A stretch of DNA of 25,395 nucleotides from a virus: positions 1-25,395 of the IMG/VR virus record IMGVR_UViG_3300023178_000243; one strand, written 5' to 3'. Positions 6,728 through 11,857 of this stretch are shown here, one piece after another. Made by a program: the position numbers and the translations under genes. A model generated the notes under the pieces. The model was not told the DNA's origin and ran no database searches. It worked only from the letters and a program-made list of their open reading frames with translations. How positions within the stretch are numbered: the first letter of the stretch is position 1; every line of letters starts with the position of its first letter.

Positions 6728-6749
6728 AAAAAAGGGCGATTACTCGCCC
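6728..6749 (-). terminator. Terminator overlapping the stop codon of the first minus-strand gene
   Basis: On the - strand GGGCGA (6749-6744) and TCGCCC (6739-6734) form a perfect 6-bp stem with loop GTAA, followed by six T (6733-6728). The TAA stop of the 97-aa gene lies in the loop. Genes further along the operon have no room for a promoter before 6700, so this looks like an attenuation point that is passed by read-through or antitermination. Confidence 0.8.
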
Positions 6750-7033
6750 ATTAAAAATTGTAATTCTTCTATTTTAGATTTATATAATCGTATCTCACCT
6801 TTTAAAATATCTTTATGGCATAAAAGATTAGTGTCTTTTAGTGTGCGTTCCTTGGTTCTGATAGAAGTTTTAAAATATTCTATTCTTTTTTTAATTTTTC
6901 TTTTAAAACTACTAATCCCTTCAGCTTTTCCAACTAAATGAGCATTATCTAATAACTCATTAAATTCTGTAGACTGTTGCATTTCAATATACTTTGAAAG
7001 CTCCATTGGTTTAGTGTTTGTTTGTGTTGTCAT
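6740..7033 (-). CDS. First gene of minus-strand operon, coiled-coil protein, 97 aa
   Basis: AGGAGT lies 8 nt before ATG 7033; a longer reading from 7069 is rejected because it would run through the operator palindrome and lacks a ribosome site. The product is charged and mainly helical, with a basic run (SFKRKIKKRIEYFKTS near 42-57) followed by heptad-like repeats, suggesting a dimeric coiled coil that could bind nucleic acid. Its stop codon is in the loop of an intrinsic terminator, which makes it an immediate-early gene. A role in antitermination is a guess. Confidence 0.65.
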   Translation of the reverse strand: MTTQTNTKPMELSKYIEMQQSTEFNELLDNAHLVGKAEGISSFKRKIKKRIEYFKTSIRTKERTLKDTNLLCHKDILKGEIRLYKSKIEELQFLMGE

Positions 7034-7051
7034 GTTTGTACTCCTATTAAA

Positions 7052-7075
7052 GTTAGTAACCACTAACATTAGTGG
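7052..7075. promoter_or_regulatory. Operator-like overlapping palindromes
   Basis: CCACTAA-CA-TTAGTGG (7060-7075) is a perfect inverted repeat. GTTAGT-AACC-ACTAAC (7052-7067) is a second one sharing its middle arm. Three TTAGTG-like half-sites thus alternate in orientation within 24 bp. They lie between the candidate - strand promoter and the ribosome site of the 97-aa gene. They could be a repressor operator, or in RNA two mutually exclusive hairpins upstream of the start codon. Confidence 0.5.
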
Positions 7076-7096
7076 CTGTTTTGTTTCGATGGGTTA

Positions 7097-7126
7097 ATAT
7101 TAAAATGATATCGTTGAATTAGTCAA
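7097..7126 (-). promoter_or_regulatory. Candidate promoter of the minus-strand early operon
   Basis: On the - strand TTGACT (7126-7121) is separated by 18 nt from TAATAT (7102-7097). The -35 box is close to consensus and the -10 box matches at four of six positions. It would start transcription near 7090, ahead of the palindromes and the 97-aa gene, and is the only reasonable candidate in the divergent region for that strand. Confidence 0.4.
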
Positions 7127-7184
7127 TAGATAAATATAATTAAATATAGCTAATAATATTAAATGCTTGATATTAAAGCGATAT
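7098..7184. repeat. TATTAAA-NN-GATAT direct repeats in divergent control region
   Basis: TATTAAA-AT-GATAT (7098-7111) and TATTAAA-GC-GATAT (7171-7184) are direct repeats 73 bp apart. Another TATTAAA lies at 7157-7163. The second copy overlaps the + strand promoter spacer and the first overlaps the candidate - strand -10 box, which is where a shared regulator would bind. In such AT-rich DNA partial matches are common, but a 12-of-14 identity is notable. Confidence 0.35.
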
Positions 7185-7195
7185 TTTTTTATAGT
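7167..7195 (+). promoter_or_regulatory. Sigma70-type promoter of the replication gene
   Basis: TTGATA (7167-7172) and TATAGT (7190-7195) are spaced by exactly 17 nt, near the ideal for host sigma70. The start would be near 7202, giving a very short leader that contains the AAAGGGGG ribosome site (7208-7215) of the initiator gene. It lies in the divergent control region, so early genes on both strands could be controlled together. Confidence 0.6.
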
Positions 7196-7219
7196 TAATA
7201 AACTTTTAAAGGGGGAACA

Positions 7220-8239
7220 ATGGAACAATTAAAAAATGTAGTTGATTTTAAACTGCCGAAAAAAAAGAAAATAAAAGAGCAGCTCGAGCCAATGAAAGAT
7301 AATAGGAAATTTGTTGTCTTTCCTTTATGGGTGTTTCAAGAGTTGGAATTAACAGCCAAACAATTAAAGGTGCTGGGGTTATTGTGTTCGTACTGTAACA
7401 GGGCTGGTATTACATGGGTAAGCCATGCCAAGATAGGACAAGATTGTAATCCACCAGTAAGTAAGCAATCTATTCAGCTGTTTATGAAACGATTTAAAAA
7501 GCTTGGCATAATTGAAGTAATTGGAAAGCATAAGCAGTATAATAAAGGGGAAACAATAAGAGTTATATTCGACAAGGAATTAAGTCTTGATGATGTAATC
7601 AGTGCAACCAATGACGGACAAGAGGAAAACAAATTCCCTGAGATGATCAAGAAAGAAAGAGAAGAAGTTTTATCAGGTCCAAAAGTGGAGGACATTCCCA
7701 TTGATGATTCACACCAACCAATGGAAACATTCACAAAAGAAGAACTCGAAACAAATAGGAGAAGGATCAACCTATTAAAAAAAGCAGTAAGAACCGATAG
7801 CACCATCAGGAAAGGAGGACTCAATAAAATAGAAGTTGATCAACATTATATGGGATTATTAAAGGAGGACATCGAATTGAGTAAGAAAAAGAAAGAAACA
7901 CCGACAAGGTCAGACAACAAAAAGACTAAAAAGGCGACAAGGTCTAAGAGTTCACCGACAAGGTTTGAAGGTGTTACCGACAAGGTTCAAAGAGCTTGTC
8001 TAAACACAAGTAACATATTAACAATAGATATATTAATAGATATATATAATAAATACATTAATGGTTATCTTATGGTTGGACAAGTTCCGAAGATCACCGA
8101 AGAAGATATGAAAGCATCTGAAATGCTAATCAATGCTGGAATGACTGAGGAACAATTCAGGAAAACTATTGAAACAATAAAAGAATATAAACCTTTAGCA
8201 GATATTCTATTAGAAGTAACAAACAAATATAGCTTTTAA
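7220..8239 (+). CDS. Replication initiator-like winged-helix protein (lambda O-like layout)
   Basis: This 339-aa protein has an N-terminal winged-helix region (about 32-115): FPLWVFQELELTAKQLKVLG, then WVSHAKIGQDCNPPVSKQSI and a wing ending in GETIRVIF. This is like phage replisome organisers and O-type initiators. A charged linker (about 150-255) is Lys/Thr/Ser-rich, and a small helical C-terminal domain (about 262-335) would be the place to contact a helicase or loader. Four iterons and an AT-rich tract lie within the linker and C-terminal coding sequence. AAAGGGGG is 4 nt before the ATG. No helicase or polymerase is adjacent, so the host replisome is probably used. A plain transcription regulator is the alternative. 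Confidence 0.6.
   Translation: MEQLKNVVDFKLPKKKKIKEQLEPMKDNRKFVVFPLWVFQELELTAKQLKVLGLLCSYCNRAGITWVSHAKIGQDCNPPVSKQSIQLFMKRFKKLGIIEVIGKHKQYNKGETIRVIFDKELSLDDVISATNDGQEENKFPEMIKKEREEVLSGPKVEDIPIDDSHQPMETFTKEELETNRRRINLLKKAVRTDSTIRKGGLNKIEVDQHYMGLLKEDIELSKKKKETPTRSDNKKTKKATRSKSSPTRFEGVTDKVQRACLNTSNILTIDILIDIYNKYINGYLMVGQVPKITEEDMKASEMLINAGMTEEQFRKTIETIKEYKPLADILLEVTNKYSF
7901..7986 (+). repeat. Four in-gene iterons, consensus CCGACAAGGT
   Basis: CCGACAAGGT occurs at 7901, 7955 and 7977, and GCGACAAGGT at 7934, all in the same orientation. Start-to-start distances are 33, 21 and 22 bp, close to whole helical turns. The first three are read in one frame (Pro/Ala-Thr-Arg), but the fourth is in another frame (Thr-Asp-Lys-Val), so the conserved unit is DNA and not a peptide repeat. 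Confidence 0.75.
7901..8062. other. Candidate replication origin (iterons plus AT-rich unwinding tract)
   Basis: The iteron block (7901-7986) is followed after 24 bp by a 52-bp tract (8011-8062) that contains only three C or G pairs outside A and T runs and has TATATAT-like steps. Iterons inside the initiator gene next to an easily melted region repeat the layout of the lambdoid ori in gene O. The call is by analogy; no experimental signature can be seen. Confidence 0.55.
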
Positions 8240-8476
8240 ACTTATCAGAAGGGGTACAGGTTCAATTATCTTTTTAATTTAATAGAAAGGCTAAGGGGGT
8301 GGTGTTTGTGTAGCAAGAAGGGCATTTAAAAAGGTATAATGTCTGCGTATGTTTACATTTTATTTTATTTGTATGCGTGTTGGCTTTCAGTCGCAGAAAA
8401 AAAAAGCATATGTTTGGGGGGTGCCAGTCACCCTTATCGTATATGTCCACCACATAAATTTTTTCCAATAATCCCT
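8240..8476. other. Mostly non-coding interval with hairpin and a TATAAT box
   Basis: No convincing gene fills these ~240 bp. TATAAT occurs at 8335-8340 with only a poor -35. A G-run and the hairpin GGGTG-CCAGT-CACCC (8419-8433) with weaker outer pairing CATAT/ATATG (8408-8412 with 8441-8445) stand out as far more GC-rich than the surroundings. A 50-codon ORF (8339-8491) and a 32-codon ORF (from 8373) are open here. The region may encode a small RNA or be a protein-binding site. Confidence 0.35.
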
Positions 8477-8491
8477 TGTAAAGTAAAATGA
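8339..8491 (+). CDS. Doubtful 50-aa ORF with hydrophobic N-terminus
   Basis: ATG 8339 follows AAAAAGG by 4 nt and the frame ends with TGA at 8489. The product opens with a hydrophobic, signal-like stretch (VYILFYLYACWLSVAE) and carries four Cys residues. LYAC at 11-14 vaguely resembles a lipobox, but no basic N-terminus precedes it. The ATG overlaps a TATAAT hexamer, so promoter use would exclude this start. Composition differs from neighbouring genes. Chance ORF is quite possible. Confidence 0.2.
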   Translation: MSAYVYILFYLYACWLSVAEKKSICLGGASHPYRICPPHKFFPIIPCKVK

Positions 8492-8512
8492 TATCATATA
8501 TCATAGTGATAT
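8477..8512 (+). promoter_or_regulatory. Promoter with overlapping GATATC-type operators
   Basis: TTGTAA (8477-8482) and TATCAT (8499-8504) are 16 nt apart, a plausible sigma70 promoter for the 90-aa gene at 8540. Superimposed are two inverted repeats: ATGATATCAT (8488-8497) and ATATCA-TAG-TGATAT (8498-8512). Both cover the spacer and -10, where a repressor would block polymerase. The 11-mer AAAATGATATC (8485-8495) also occurs in the divergent control region at 7102-7112. Confidence 0.5.
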
Positions 8513-8539
8513 TAACAATCACTTATAGGGGAAACACTT

Positions 8540-8812
8540 ATGGCATACGAACACAAAGCTGGATATGGTGCAGCATTTAAGAACGACAAGAAGGTAGAGG
8601 ATTGGCACTCTGATTACAGGGGTAAGATCATGTGTCACGACAACAAGTTGTATTATCTTGACATTACTGTAAAGACATCTAAGGCTGGTACGAAGTTCTT
8701 TTCTGTAAAGATAGGTAATGAGGTAGCTGATCAACCTAATGCAACAGTACATCCATCACATCAACCAGCACCGAAGAGTGTCGATGAGATGGCAGATGAC
8801 TTACCATTCTAA
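8540..8812 (+). CDS. Small protein with SSB-like acidic C-terminal tail, 90 aa
   Basis: The ATG at 8540 has GGGG 8 nt upstream. Residues 1-61 are compact and mixed alpha/beta with KTSKAGTKFFSVKIG. A disordered Pro/His/Gln linker follows (about 62-80), and the protein ends DEMADDLPF, very like the SSB C-terminal tip (acidic run then Pro-Phe) that docks host recombination and repair proteins. It is too short for a full OB-fold SSB of usual length (~150-180 aa), so it may be a minimal ssDNA-binding protein or a decoy of the SSB tail. It comes first after the 8477 promoter and is cut off by a terminator. Confidence 0.7.
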   Translation: MAYEHKAGYGAAFKNDKKVEDWHSDYRGKIMCHDNKLYYLDITVKTSKAGTKFFSVKIGNEVADQPNATVHPSHQPAPKSVDEMADDLPF

Positions 8813-8814
8813 TG

Positions 8815-8859
8815 TGTCGAAATAGAAACCCTATACTAGGGTTTTTCGATTTTTCGACA
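8815..8859 (+). terminator. Nested-stem intrinsic terminator before the AIPR gene
   Basis: AAACCCTA-TAC-TAGGGTTT (8826-8844) is a perfect 8-bp stem followed by a T-rich run. It is enclosed in a second perfect stem, TGTCGAAA (8815-8822) with TTTCGACA (8852-8859). It begins 2 nt after the stop of the 90-aa gene, separating that gene from the AIPR gene. The outer stem is unusual for a plain terminator and might regulate it. Confidence 0.75.
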
Positions 8860-8880
8860 TTTAACAAAAAGGGGAAAGAT

Positions 8881-10020
8881 ATGGAATTAAAACTAAAACA
8901 AGAAGAATTTATTTATACAATCAACGATGTTAGGAAAGTATCTGATACAACGAGCCAGACTGAAGCTAGGAATGGTTCTTCGCATTATACTGTCATAACA
9001 ACTGTTGAGAATGTTTTGGATATTAATATACAAGAAAACTTGAGGATTGGATATTCCAATCGTGAGTCAGCAAAAAAAGTAAATAGAGTGCACCGAGATA
9101 TTATCAGCTCTTTTAAAGATAATAAACAAAGGTTTATTCAAAAACATAGTGGCTTTACTGTGCTGTGTGACTCTTTGAAAGTAAATGGTACTGCTGTATT
9201 TTTGAGGAACGCATCGCTTGTCAATGGTGCTCAAACGCAACAGCTTATTAAAGATTATATAGAGGAAACTCCAGATGATATAGCAGCTCGAAAAACAGAA
9301 GTACGAGTTGAGCTCATCGTAGAAAAGAATGATCGACAACGCATTGATATTGCTATTTCCAGAAATAATTCAGTCAATGTACAGTCCATCTCTAAGTTAG
9401 GGAAACAAGGATACTTTGATTATTTAGAAGATGGTGTTAAAAAGATTTTAGGTAAAGATGCTGATATACAAAAGAGTGAAACGCAAAAAGCTATTTCAAC
9501 CGAGAAGCTCATTCAAGTTGTAAAAATTATGTGTCCTCATAAGCTGAATCCAAAGTTAAGAGATGCACCAGACCAAGCCTATCGTAATAGAAAATCTAAT
9601 GTTACTGAGTATCAGAAGATGGTAGATAATAATGGAAAAGACAATCCAGAGCTCTTTGAGTTTTATAACAGCTTTTGTGGTGTTGCTTGGCGAGAGTTCA
9701 AGAAATGGTCAACAATGCCAGAGTGGGTTAAGGTGCGAAACAGGCATGAAAATTATTATAAGCTGGGAAGCTATAACGAAAAGGATAATACTATAGAAAT
9801 TAAGTTAAGCATTGTATTACCACTTCTTTATGGATTGACACCTTTTATAAAGAAAATAAATAATACTTGGGATATTGTCTATCCAGAGAATTTTGATGCT
9901 AAAAAGTATATTAAGTATATTGCAAAATTGTACAAAGATAATGGATGTGACGCACAGGATTTTGGCAGAAACCAGCAAATGTACTTGAATTTATTTGTCT
10001 ACAATACAGATATGCTATGA
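8881..10020 (+). CDS. AIPR-family (abortive-infection-like) protein
   Basis: ATG 8881 with GGGG 6 nt upstream gives 379 aa; an in-frame extension to 8812 would run through the terminator and is rejected. Core AIPR signatures are visible: NLRIGYSNRESAKKVNRV (53-70), the F-x-HSGFTVLCDSL stretch (85-99, where NNGIT is usual), LVNGAQTQQLI (113-123, matching IVNGxQT) and RNNSVNVQSISKL (161-173, matching NxQ). Family members are usually 500-700 aa, so this is a compact form. The family is named from a lactococcal phage-resistance protein; its biochemical activity is not settled. The gene stands alone after a terminator and could serve superinfection exclusion or host interference. Confidence 0.75.
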   Translation: MELKLKQEEFIYTINDVRKVSDTTSQTEARNGSSHYTVITTVENVLDINIQENLRIGYSNRESAKKVNRVHRDIISSFKDNKQRFIQKHSGFTVLCDSLKVNGTAVFLRNASLVNGAQTQQLIKDYIEETPDDIAARKTEVRVELIVEKNDRQRIDIAISRNNSVNVQSISKLGKQGYFDYLEDGVKKILGKDADIQKSETQKAISTEKLIQVVKIMCPHKLNPKLRDAPDQAYRNRKSNVTEYQKMVDNNGKDNPELFEFYNSFCGVAWREFKKWSTMPEWVKVRNRHENYYKLGSYNEKDNTIEIKLSIVLPLLYGLTPFIKKINNTWDIVYPENFDAKKYIKYIAKLYKDNGCDAQDFGRNQQMYLNLFVYNTDML

Positions 10021-10205
10021 AACAAAAATGTTATTACTGTCAGCATTTTTCTACAGATAAACCAGAAGGTGTTGTGTTTTGCAATTTACATAAACGAGAA
10101 GTAAAAAGGGGATGCAAGTTCTTTGTGAGAGAACCTGGATCAGATGATGATTTAACCAATGAGGAAAGAGAGAAGTTATATGGAAGCTCTACTGGTACGA
10201 CTTAG
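10017..10205 (+). CDS. Cys4 mini-protein, 62 aa
   Basis: The start overlaps the AIPR stop (ATGA). Cys5-x2-Cys8, Cys22 and Cys33 with nearby His residues form a probable small zinc-binding fold, KCYYCQHF and VKRGCKFFV, followed by an acidic tail. Phage proteins of this build are often DNA- or polymerase-binding adaptors, but none is recognised here. Coupling to the AIPR gene makes it a possible partner of that protein. Confidence 0.65.
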   Translation: MKQKCYYCQHFSTDKPEGVVFCNLHKREVKRGCKFFVREPGSDDDLTNEEREKLYGSSTGTT

Positions 10206-10359
10206 ACCTGAAACTAAGGCTTTGTTGGAAAAAGAAAAAGATAAGACTGGTCTATCTATGTCACGCATTATAGATTTGCACATCAATGAGTATTTGAGTG
10301 AGAAGCATAGAACAGTCAATGACAAGATCGACAAAATGATGTATGGATCGACAAGATGA
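10180..10359 (+). CDS. Ribbon-helix-helix-like DNA-binding protein, 59 aa
   Basis: The best start is ATG 10180 after GAGAGAAG; an upstream in-frame ATG at 10159 would add only MRKERSY. The sequence ALLVRLRPETKALLEKEKDK then LSMSRIIDLHINEYL fits beta-strand, helix, turn, helix of Arc/MetJ-type regulators, with length typical of the class. It could regulate nearby phage promoters. It overlaps the Cys4 gene by 26 nt and the resolvase-like gene by 4 nt. Confidence 0.65.
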   Translation: MEALLVRLRPETKALLEKEKDKTGLSMSRIIDLHINEYLSEKHRTVNDKIDKMMYGSTR

Positions 10360-10360
10360 T
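10326..10360 (+). repeat. Short tandem repeat at the end of the RHH gene
   Basis: GATCGACAARATGAT occurs twice with a 20-bp period (10326-10340 and 10346-10360), across the RHH gene end and the next start codon. Two copies only; it may be a binding site for the encoded regulator or chance from a repeated Asp-Lys coding pattern. Confidence 0.3.
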
Positions 10361-10673
10361 TAATTCACGAACCAAGGGTGCAGCTGGAGAAAGAGAACTC
10401 GCAAAGATTCTATCTGAGGAACTCAATATCAAAGTCAATCGTAAACTCGACCAAGCAAGAGAAGGTGGAGATGATATGCAGATTGGCAAGTTTCGTATAG
10501 AAGTAAAAAGACGAGAGAAGCTGCAACCTGATAAGTGGATGGAACAAGTGGAGAAGTGTGCTGAAGTTGGAGAGTTTGGAGTGGTAGCTTACAGACGCAA
10601 TGGACAGAAGTGGAGATGGATTATACCACATGACTTGATGATACAAGTGTTAAGGGATAATATTGATGGGTAA
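10356..10673 (+). CDS. Holliday-junction-resolvase-like PD-(D/E)XK nuclease
   Basis: This 105-aa protein has the pattern of small phage/archaeal resolvase-type nucleases: KGAAGERELAKILSEEL (7-23) with Glu12/Glu14, RKLDQAREGGDDMQ (29-42) with Asp39/Asp40, FRIEVKRRE (46-54) with the Glu49-x-Lys51 catalytic pair, then a Gln-bearing helix and a VVAYRRNGQKWRWI strand. It would cut branched DNA before packaging, suiting a phage with exonuclease and RecT. Start overlaps the RHH stop. Confidence 0.75.
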   Translation: MINSRTKGAAGERELAKILSEELNIKVNRKLDQAREGGDDMQIGKFRIEVKRREKLQPDKWMEQVEKCAEVGEFGVVAYRRNGQKWRWIIPHDLMIQVLRDNIDG

Positions 10674-10872
10674 TGAAACTTATGATAAGGCAAGACGAGC
10701 TGAAGAAAATGTAACCAAGCAAAAGTTCTGCACCAACTGTCAGAAAAGAAGATCAATAGATGGTGGTGTGGTTTTTAGAAGTGGAAGGATTGCACGATGG
10801 AAGTGTAAGACTTGTGCTGCTAGAGAAATGGAGAGGAGAAACCATGCGAATACTAGAAAAGATATTGGATGA
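10666..10872 (+). CDS. Zinc-ribbon-like small protein, 68 aa
   Basis: ATG 10666 overlaps the resolvase-like gene by 8 nt; a TTG directly before it is not needed. Two CxxC pairs, Cys22/Cys25 and Cys47/Cys50, separated by a basic stretch with GGVVFRSGRIARWKCKTC, form a clear treble-clef or zinc-ribbon pattern as in small phage HNH-adjacent or nucleic-acid-binding proteins. No HNH residues are present. The function is unknown. Confidence 0.65.
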   Translation: MGNETYDKARRAEENVTKQKFCTNCQKRRSIDGGVVFRSGRIARWKCKTCAAREMERRNHANTRKDIG

Positions 10873-11083
10873 TATAGATAACTTTGAATTAGATATATTT
10901 CACATACTTTTACTGATATTAAGTGGATTGATGTTTGTGTTTATGTTGACTATGTTTAGTGCATCATATGATTCGGAGATAAAGCGATATGGAGAAAGAG
11001 CAGCCACCTATAGGGAAATTGCAGAGCATTTACGAGATTATAAAGAAGACAAGCTATGGCAAGAGTATGAGGTCGTGGAGTGA
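10844..11083 (+). CDS. Small membrane protein, 79 aa
   Basis: Start ATG 10844 is chosen because GGAGAGGAG lies just upstream; the frame is open further back but without a ribosome site. One membrane helix (about 18-39, IFHILLLILSGLMFVFMLTM) follows a short acidic N-terminus, and a charged helical C-terminal domain (about 43-79) should face the periplasm or cytoplasm. No family recognised. Confidence 0.55.
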   Translation: MRILEKILDDIDNFELDIFHILLLILSGLMFVFMLTMFSASYDSEIKRYGERAATYREIAEHLRDYKEDKLWQEYEVVE

Positions 11084-11264
11084 GGAATATAAAACATATA
11101 CCTATGCTAAAGATTTATTTATTCGATTTAAAAATGGCAAGGAAAGACGAGATCACCTATACAGGATAAGGGAGTTACATGGCAGAGATAGAGAGAAGCT
11201 TATACGAGATGAATTACAGAGAATATATTTAGCAGAGCATGACAAAAAAAACAAAGAGTCCTAA
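11067..11264 (+). CDS. Hypothetical basic helical protein, 65 aa
   Basis: The frame is open from ATG 10989, which has a fair GGAG site but would overlap the membrane-protein gene by 95 nt. ATG 11067 gives a 17-nt overlap and is preferred, though its ribosome site is weak. The protein is rich in Arg, Lys and Glu (KDLFIRFKNGKERRDHLYRI, then DREKLIRDEL), suggesting a small helical nucleic-acid-associated protein. It overlaps terS by 26 nt. Confidence 0.5.
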   Translation: MRSWSEEYKTYTYAKDLFIRFKNGKERRDHLYRIRELHGRDREKLIRDELQRIYLAEHDKKNKES

Positions 11265-11670
11265 TCACATACCTAGTTTAAAGAACTGGGGTGGTGTGCG
11301 TTCTATTCAAAGTAAACTCAAGCGATCCAATACTTTGATTCACAATAGAGAAGCTGTCGCTTATGAGTTACTCTGTATGGCAAATACCAAGATTACTGAT
11401 GTGATGTCGTGGGATGAGAACAACAAAGTTGTCATCAAAGCATCAAGTAAGATACCAGAACACGCACTTCGTGCTATAAAGAATATTAAGATTAGACGAG
11501 ATAAAGATGGCAATGAAACACTTGAGCTAGAGTTCTTTGACAAAGTACAAGTGCTTCGTCTACTTGCTAAAGCATCTGGTTTACTTGATAGTCCTGAGAA
11601 TGAAGATAAGCCAAGTGTAATTGGTATTAATGTAAAAGCACCAGAGGTAATAGACAATGACGAAAAGTAA
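11239..11670 (+). CDS. terS: Terminase small subunit
   Basis: The 143-aa product has the order expected of phage TerS: an N-terminal basic region, a helical block with VAYELLCMANTKITDVMSWD, a paired-strand region KIPEHALRAIKNIKIRR and GNETLELEFFDKVQVLRLLAKASGLLD, where the FDK-x-LRLLAK segment is typical of Terminase_2-like proteins, and an acidic tail. It would recognise the packaging site and form a ring that loads TerL. TerL is encoded two small genes downstream. Confidence 0.75.
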   Translation: MTKKTKSPNHIPSLKNWGGVRSIQSKLKRSNTLIHNREAVAYELLCMANTKITDVMSWDENNKVVIKASSKIPEHALRAIKNIKIRRDKDGNETLELEFFDKVQVLRLLAKASGLLDSPENEDKPSVIGINVKAPEVIDNDEK

Positions 11671-11857
11671 AAGTGTTTTGTATCAACCATCAACAAGCCA
11701 AGTGGAAAAGATTTTAGATGAAACTCTTGGCATCAAGTTATGTAATAGATGTAAATCAAAGATTAGTCATATAGAGCCATGTATTGGTGCTGCTAAAGAA
11801 AAAGGATATTGTTATAGATGTTGGAAGATTTGTTATGGCAGAGATGAGCAATACTAA
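11657..11857 (+). CDS. Cys-rich small protein, 66 aa
   Basis: Cys29-x2-Cys32, Cys42, Cys52-x2-Cys55 and Cys59 suggest a zinc-binding knuckle pair: KLCNRCKSK then GYCYRCWKIC. The start overlaps terS by 14 nt. It is the third Cys-cluster mini-protein within 1.7 kb. No family recognised. Confidence 0.6.
   Translation: MTKSKSVLYQPSTSQVEKILDETLGIKLCNRCKSKISHIEPCIGAAKEKGYCYRCWKICYGRDEQY

Noticed and set aside
3139-7033. Lysogeny module in the - strand region
   Set aside because: A LexA-like domain and recombination genes are present, but there is no integrase, excisionase, CI-type repressor or att-like repeat in the window.
7901-7986. CRISPR-like reading of the four short repeats
   Set aside because: Units are only 10 bp with irregular 11-23 bp gaps inside a coding gene; iterons explain them better.
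8274-8522. 82-aa open frame on the - strand in the spacer after the initiator gene
   Set aside because: Start is a GTG with no ribosome site, low-complexity product, and it runs across the + strand promoter and hairpin.
8812-8880. 23-residue N-terminal extension of the AIPR protein
   Set aside because: It would translate through the double-stem terminator; ATG 8881 has a proper GGGG ribosome site.
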